A stretch of 64,000 bases of DNA from Eucommia ulmoides. Its lineage: Eukaryota > Streptophyta > Magnoliopsida > Garryales > Eucommiaceae. The notes beneath the pieces were generated by a model. The model was not told the origin of the DNA, made no database searches, and saw only the letters and a list, made by a program, of their open reading frames with translations. Both the position numbers and the translations under genes were made by a program. Within the stretch, counting starts at the first letter, position 1, and each line of letters starts with the position of its first letter. This document shows, piece by piece, positions 57,601 to 64,000 of this stretch. The stretch covers positions 620,001 to 684,000 of the forward strand of contig JAENRU010000170.1 of the NCBI GenBank assembly GCA_016647705.1, given 5' to 3'.

Positions 57601-60600
57601 CGAACCAAGTAGAAACTAGGAATTATCATTTGCCACATTTAAATTAGAAGGTGATAGGAGAGATATTATTGTTGAGTCCCATATCGCTTGTGCTACCTAA
57701 TCCTTAGCTATATATAAACCCGTGGACAATCGTCCTCTTACAAGACGTCCTTTGAGAGTGAGTTAGGCCCATTGGTTTTCTACAATTATATCCCCAGCTG
57801 GCAATTCTAGTTTTTTCACTTGTTCAAAAGTTTCTTTTCCTGTAGGGACTATATTCATACATGTATAATTATGCCATATCAATAATATATGTGCAATTAT
57901 TAAACATATATATGTAATTACATATGTCATTTACAATGTCTTTGTCCCACTTATTCAAGGTAAGCTTCATGTTTCTATTTGTCCCGAATAACTATGTCTA
58001 GGGCTTATCGTATCCGCACTGTGTTTTGTTGTCATAGTCTCTTTCTAAGATGATTCCTAATCTTGGATTAATGCACAACGTGATATATTTATCTGAATTC
58101 GATATATTTCAAGGGAAAAGAACAATGTAATTCAAGATCCATTACATACTTTAGTTAGCTATATCTCTATGTATATAGTGTTCAATCTATTATATATTTA
58201 TGTGTAATAGTTCTGATTCTATTTAGTATCTTACTGAAATAGAAAAAGGGTATGTATGACACTTTTATTATCGTAACATGTATGGAACATGTTCCTTTGT
58301 ATTTATGTGCTTGATGTTTTCCAAATCCATGTCAATACCTTTGTTTTGGCCTCGAACATTGTGACCTAGAATGTTTTCAATTTCTGTTCCTGATACATTT
58401 AGAAAACACAAGATTGCAACCAAACATGTCTTTATTCCTTGTCCAGCCGGAAATAGGAGAATGATTTTTCTCTATCGTTTAAAATTAAAAGGAAAATAGG
58501 AAAATAAATACTTCAACAAATTATGACTTAAACTTACAATTTTGTTCGCATAAATTGTAACACTAAAAAGCTAATAGAGAAATGAAAATTGGAGCAGAAA
58601 CATGTACCTAAAAGAGTATCTGCGTTGGAAAACTATGGCATCTTGAGAGTAAATGTTACCATTCAAATAACTTCTAATTCTCTGATCCTCATGATGAGAA
58701 CCAATCAGCACCATCAAAGGATTCTTTGCATGTTCCTGTTGAGTCTATTACTAGGGCAAGATCTAAGAAGATCAAAGAAGCGCTTAATGCGCTAATCCAA
58801 GAGATTTGGGCTCATGTCACTTTACATTTCCGTTCTTGCTATATAGATGTCTGTGAATTTACTTAAGCATTCTAGTGATCATAACTGTCGGTATTTCCTA
58901 TCCCAAACAGTGTCACATATGGCCTTTATTATTTTGAGTGAGTTTCATGGATTCAAATCTAGTGATGTGGCACTTAAGCTAACATCTGATAATTTATCTC
59001 TGTTTTGTTCTCTTCCTTCTTGAGATAGCAACCAAGTGACCCCTAATGTATGTTTTTGACAGCTGTCCAGTTTACTATATTTACGTAATTGCCTTGATGT
59101 CTTTCTTTCTGATTGTGTCTAACCTTCTGTTCTCCTCATGCACTGCACGGAAGGCTTATCACGACAACACAAGCCCATGTAATTGTTTAGGCAAGGTAAA
59201 TATTTCAGGAAATATGGACCTGGACATGCAATCAATCCTGGACATCGAGGAAAAACAAGATAAGGAGCTAGAAGAAGCACAAGAGCACAGGCGCCAATGC
59301 GAAATTGAGGAAAGAGATGCTCTTAGAGTTTATCGTAAGGCCCAGAGGGCTTTGATTGAGGCAAATGCTAGGTGTTCTTATCTCTATCGCAGAAGGGAAC
59401 TGTATTCAGCACATTTTCGATCTCTTATGATGGAGGGTTCAAGTTTCTTATGGTCCTCAATTCCACAGAGTCATGGTAAAGCTGGTTTGGCTCCCTTAAG
59501 TAACATGCCTGAAGTTAATGCTCATATGGAACCAACATCTAATATTCAAATGCTTGCTGAATTGGATGTGTGCAATCAACGAGGTGAAGATTTGAACGTC
59601 CAATCTGCTAGTGGTGGTGTTCTTCAAAATTTGTCTGATAAGCATGTGGATGAACAATTTACGACCCCAGGTTCCTGCGATGATACTGATGCTACATCAG
59701 AGCATCTCAAGGACAATGGTATGGCAAATGTTGTCTGCTCTCCATCTGATGATTTAAATATTTTGTCATATGACAATGAGGAGTCATTTCCAATTGACCA
59801 TAGATCTGGTCAATCCAATCAAGGTATTCAGAGAGAGGCGGAGAACGATGTGGAAAGCCTAAAGGACAATGATGGATCAAGAAGAGAATTTTCTTCTGAT
59901 GGTTGTCTTGACACTTTACTTCTTGAAGCATCATTAAGGTCTCAACTCTTTGCAAGGCTAGGAAACAAAACTTTGTCCAAGAAGGGAGGCCAAAATCAGA
60001 ACACTGCGCATCCAGTTGAAAGTGGGGTTGGAAATAATGATGATAGGGAAATAACAGAGAAAAACGTGAGTAGCGTCCCGTTTTCTGCTGCAGATGAAGA
60101 CTTGTGCTCTGATATAACAGGTATCTACTCTTTAAGAAATTTTATAGAATTGTTTCTTGTTGATTCGGTTTAAGATTTTTAACCTCTGTTAATAATTTGT
60201 GTGACCGACTAGGTACTTGAAATGCAATAATGCACAACATAGGGCCGAATGGCAAAACAGGATTCAGATAGATATAACTAATTCCAATAGTTGAGAGTTG
60301 AGACAAGGATTCGTTAATGGAGCTTGAGTATATATAAATATTTTTGTTCATAAGGTATAGCTCTCACCAGTCATTTGAGAATTAAAACTTTTATGTGATA
60401 TGCTTGGCCTTACTTTTCCTTTTTCTCAATGTTGCATATATTTTCCTTGCAATTTTTCAATATAATATCTGCAAATACTGTCTTTGCTCCTCCTGTTGTT
60501 GGTGTGAGGCTGAGAGGAAGATTATAAAATTTGAAATTCCTGTTACGAGTTGTTGACATTCAATTTCCCATTTTTCTTCTTCAGTTAAGATTCTTTTCCA

Positions 60601-63405
60601 TGTTCCCCCTTTCCCTTTTCTTTATTTATACATCTTTTCTTATCCTCATTTGGATCTCACATAATCTACTTACCCATTACCATGTTGAGAGCCTATATAT
60701 ATTATTTTTATACTCCATGTTATATGCTGATCCTTTTATCATATTCAACAATTTATTTACCTGGCATTGCAAACTTCTATATTCAATCTTCAAAGATAGT
60801 CATTTTACAACCAATTATCATATTAAAGAATCCACCATTTGTTAGTTTCAGTCATCTAATTCTTACTTATTCCATGTCATTAACAAGCTCCTTATCTACC
60901 CTCTTTTTTGTTCAATGTTAATCAATCCTCATCTCCTCTCTCTCTCATGTTGCAAGTGATAGGCAAACATTTGTATCTCTGAGGTCGATATACAAATTAA
61001 CAACTAGAGCTCTGCGGGAAAATTTTGCTTTACTCACGAATACTTTATTTTAACGTTCCGTTAGGTGTATGTTTTTCCAGTAAAAGAGCACAATCATCAA
61101 GACATGTTGGCCTTTCGTATCCCGTTTTGCGGAGTGCGTTTGATCACATGAAGGTGACCCACTTGATTGATTTCGGTTCAGACAGTAGAAGTTGGGAGGC
61201 TCAGGCTCCTTCCATTTATTATCAAAAGGGTAATGGAGCTGGTTGTGATGGTTTTGAGCCAAGCAGTTTGAACCCAAAATCATTTGAGGTGAATTTAGTG
61301 GAGCTAGATGTTCAAAAAATGGGATCTTACAATTACAATCTTGCTATTGACCCCTTGTGGCCGCTTTGCATGTATGAACTTCGAGGAAAATGCAACAATG
61401 ATGAGTGTTCTTTGCAGCATGCTAGAGATTACTGTGGCAAGAGAAACTCTGATAATTTTGAGGAACGTGGTAGGTATATATTCTAAATTTGGTTAGCTTG
61501 GGTTCTATGAGTACTTGTAAATCTGAAATTCATCTTCATTTCCAGATTTTCAGGTTGACACAACTCCAACTAATCTTTCCAAGTGTGTTGATTCTCAATC
61601 TTTGGCTCCACCAACTTACACGGTTTGCCTAGATAGTCTAAAAGCTGATTTGTGCTCGTATAAGTCAGTTTTAGTTCAAGGTGTTAGTCAGTGCTGGCAC
61701 AAGTGTTTCAGTTCTTACTTGGTTCTTTCAAGTTCAGTTGCAACTGATTTGCCTTCAGATGAGCCATTCTTGCATGCCACTGTAGCTCGTAATGAGGTTC
61801 AAGGGAGTTCGAATAAGCGATTATTATATCTTCATAGTAAAAATAGCAATGTGGTTGGTTTGAATCTCTCCTCCTTGGGCTTATTTTCCTCACGTTCCTT
61901 GTTTCTCTTTATCTTCTTTCATTTTCATTTTATTAATTTGTTGGTGTTTCACATATTCTGGGATTCACTTCGATTCAATTTTTTTTTTAACTAAAATTTA
62001 AGTTTCAGGCTTTCAATTTTGTGAGATTCATCAGTCATATTTTTTAAAGTCAGCAACTATGTTTTTGTGGTTAAACAAGCATATGCTCCTCATAGTTCTC
62101 TTTAACAAATATATAACACGAGCATGATGTATCTTCAAGTATCTGCTTCACTACATTATTTTGTTAGAGTTGGTGACCTTCCATCTTTTAGAAGTCTTGA
62201 CCTTGACTTGTTTCACCGAGAAATTTTTGGAGATGTGTTTTTTCTCTATAAATTTTGGAGTGCTGCCACTATATGTATATTGTATGGGTGTGCATATGTA
62301 CTACTGATTTCCTTTGTGAGATTTTGGTGCATGATTCATCTGCCTGATGAGTATCTATCATCGCTCATAGATTTTTTTTTTTTTTTTGATTTATAAATAT
62401 GAGGTACAGAGAACACAACATTTGTTTTGAAGTACTAATACCATCCTCGTTTAAGTTTGTTGAAAAAATTGTCTCAATTTTTTTGTCTCAATTTGTTTTT
62501 TTCCTCTTCAAACTGTTACCTTTTCCCCTAAGTGCCTGCCTTTTTTTTTTCCTTCCTCTGCTATGTTAACTGGCCCACTCTTTAAGTTCCATTTTTGTTG
62601 CACCAGATGAATAATCTACTTGGGTCTAGACAACCTTTTTTATTCACTAAAGGTCTATTTGATAACACTGAAAATTAAGTACTGAAAACTTTTAAGTGCT
62701 GAACTTGTAAGTGTTGAATATATTAAGTATTTACTTTTTAAGTACTTAGAACTTTATCTTTGTACAAATTTATGTCCTTAAAATAATTTTCATAATTTTC
62801 TTTTTTCTAAAATATTCTCTCTATTTTTCTCAATTTAGTACTTTTTCTATCTATAGTATTGATATTGAATGGTGGTTGTAGTGCATAGATGTTTAATGGT
62901 TTTAAGTGAGAAGTGCTAAAAGAATAAGTGAGTTGATCACTTAAAATTTTGAACAATTTTTAACTGATACTTATAATTTAAGTGGTTGCTTGATTTTGAT
63001 CAAAAACATTCAATTTGACAAGTGCTTAATGCATTCAGTTGTAAGTGTTGAATTGTGTTATCAAACATGCTCTAATTTCGTGTTTGCCTATTGTGTAGTC
63101 TCGACTTAATTCAAACGTGGATGATGATGAGCATTCACTGGAAATGGCTTTACTCTCCATCAACCAAAAGGTTAAAAAACAGAAGAGTCAGATGGAGGTA
63201 ATATGATTTGCATATTAAATATCAGCGTGTTGGGATAATTATGTCCAGAATCATGATCCTATCATTCTTGAATATACAGGCTATCAATGTGCTTGTGCAA
63301 GCTCTTGAAGCATGCCCAACATCTGTAGTTCTATGGATTGTTTATTTGCACATTTACTATAGCAAGCAGAAGTCAGTTGGGAAGGACGACTTATTCCAGT
63401 CTGCG
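54614..63405 (+). CDS. zf-C3H1 domain protein (ZFC3H1/At2g39580-like), 3' end outside window
   Basis: This is a large nuclear-type protein of the ZFC3H1 family, whose animal and fungal relatives link the RNA helicase MTR4 to exosome-mediated RNA decay; the plant role is inferred. Exons are 54614-54766, 55424-55529, 56024-56932, 57019-57143, 59154-60120, 61065-61469, 61546 to about 61850, 63099-63197 and 63280-63405. The start MEERGQLKSGAEEA leads to an acidic FREEGELSSGDEE motif. A long disordered region is followed by a coiled coil (DKELEEAQEHRRQCEIEERD), then the C-x7-C-x4-C-x3-H finger CMYELRGKCNNDECSLQH (about 61366-61419). A HAT/TPR-like part (ALEACPTSVVLWIVYLHIYY) begins before the edge. 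About 1,065 residues are inside the window; the family is near 1,570. Exon 3 has a doubled acceptor, and the donor of exon 7 is uncertain (61850 or 61853). Confidence 0.9.
55949..56058 (+). repeat. Perfect 55-bp tandem duplication containing a splice acceptor
   Basis: Unit 1 is 55949-56003 and unit 2 is 56004-56058; they are identical base for base. Each holds GCTTACGTTACAG followed by the first 35 bases of exon 3. Use of the second acceptor (exon from 56024) keeps the zf-C3H1 frame. Use of the first (from 55969) adds 55 bases, shifts the frame and reaches a stop before the exon's main part. Confidence 0.95.
57670..57784 (+). mobile_element. Solo LTR of the TRIM family in zf-C3H1 intron 4
   Basis: A 115-bp unit starts TGTTGAGTCCCATATCG and ends TTGGTTTTCTACA, with ATTAT duplicated on both sides (57665-57669 and 57785-57789). 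A TATATATAAA box lies about 22 bases behind the CCATATCG motif. This copy defines the LTR length of the family. Confidence 0.85.
58590..58830 (+). mobile_element. Ty3/gypsy pol fragment in zf-C3H1 intron 4 (fossil)
   Basis: A short stretch near 58750-58810 encodes TRARSKKIKEALNALIQ, resembling the C-terminal end of plant gypsy polyproteins. No LTR or other domain is nearby. It is a broken remnant inside the 2-kb intron. Confidence 0.5.
62651..63072. mobile_element. Harbinger-like MITE in zf-C3H1 intron 7
   Basis: A 422-bp element starts AGGTCTATTTGATAACAC, ends GTGTTATCAAACATGCTC and has TAA on both sides (62648-62650 and 63073-63075). It is non-coding and rich in TTAAGTACT/AAGTGCT-type motifs. 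It ends 26 bases before the next exon. Confidence 0.7.
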
Positions 63406-63716
63406 GTATGTTACTTTATATGCTTTAACTACTTGCATGCTGATGGGGAACCATTCATTAATTTTTGGATCTTTCTCCATTAATGTTTCTTTGGTGAATT
63501 CTGGACACTGATAATGGTATACCTTGTCTGTCTAGTAATATTTCGCTTTTTTTTCTTTTTTTTTTTCACTTCTGAATTTGATGTCTGTTCATTTGCGTAC
63601 TTGTGGTCCTATTCACTTGTTGCCACACTGTTTTAAGGCGAATAATTTATCATGGTATCATTGCTGCATAATTCCCTTTTTTTCTTATGTTTTTTTTTTT
63701 GATTTATTTAATGGTC

Positions 63717-63814
63717 CTTTGGAAACAACCTCTCTGTATATAGGGGTAAGGTTGCGTACACTTAACCCTTCCCAAATCTTGCAACGGCGGGAGCCTTCAT
63801 GCACTGCCTTTTTT
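63717..63814 (+). mobile_element. Au-like SINE, 5'-truncated, with 13-bp target duplication
   Basis: The body reads GGAAACAACCTCTCTGTATA, GGGGTAAGGTTGCGTACACT and CGGGAGCCTTCATGCACTG, the hallmark sequence of Au SINEs. An exact 13-bp duplication, TTATTTAATGGTC, lies at 63704-63716 and 63815-63827. The tRNA-like head is missing, as in many copies. Confidence 0.85.
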
Positions 63815-64000
63815 TTATTTAATGGTCTGTTGGCTTGATTTGGTATTCTTTAATTGGTTAACAAGACCTTCTTGAAACTAGGTGTTGTTCAACCTGCATC
63901 TAATGTGTAGGGAGGTTTTTTTTGCATCTTTTCAAAAAATAATAGAAATTGTATACAGTGATGTGAAAAGGGAATGGTCTTTTGGTTTTTCTTCCATGCA

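Overview
This is nuclear DNA of a eudicot plant. It is AT-rich, its genes have GT-AG introns, and it is crowded with MITEs, solo LTRs, TRIM elements and Au-like SINEs. All five protein-coding genes I can support lie on the + strand: the 3' end of a ferroportin (IREG/FPN-type) gene (351-2755), the four-ACT-domain gene ACR9 (12350-18578), an intronless peroxisomal enoyl-CoA delta isomerase ECI1 (20637-21341), cyclin H (46035-50286), and a long zf-C3H1 zinc-finger gene that runs off the right edge (54614 to beyond 63405). From memory, ACR9 and the zf-C3H1 gene are neighbours in Arabidopsis (At2g39570/At2g39580), so their order here looks like old microsynteny opened up by insertions.

Layout: 1-6.8 kb holds ferroportin exons, MITEs in its introns, a solo LTR, and a second, still open copy of its last coding exon. 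6.8-9.5 kb is a large foldback element with an AT-rich minisatellite. 9.5-12.3 kb is MITE-rich intergenic DNA. 12.35-21.3 kb holds ACR9, a LINE RNase H remnant and ECI1. 21.6-44.7 kb is a stack of nested elements. There, a 1.35-kb tandem duplication was split by a MULE-like TIR element (24331-42830). That element was in turn split by a 16.7-kb Ty3/gypsy Tat-lineage retrotransposon (25442-42162), which carries a solo LTR (32939-38718), which itself carries two further solo LTRs. Target-site duplications are visible at each of these joints. 45.3-50.3 kb holds cyclin H, and 50.4-54.4 kb holds more MITEs and a SINE. From 54.6 kb on is the zf-C3H1 gene.

The genes do not form a pathway: they are a metal transporter, an amino-acid-sensor-like protein, a beta-oxidation auxiliary enzyme, a TFIIH/CAK subunit and a nuclear RNA-surveillance-type protein. 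I found no new multi-gene system. The most interesting signals are in gene structure: a duplicated ferroportin terminal exon, a perfect 55-bp tandem duplication that doubles a splice acceptor in the zf-C3H1 gene, an inverted repeat that captures a splice acceptor in cyclin H, and a G-rich foldback element in an ACR9 intron. A paralogous empty site also dates one transposon insertion relative to a tandem duplication.
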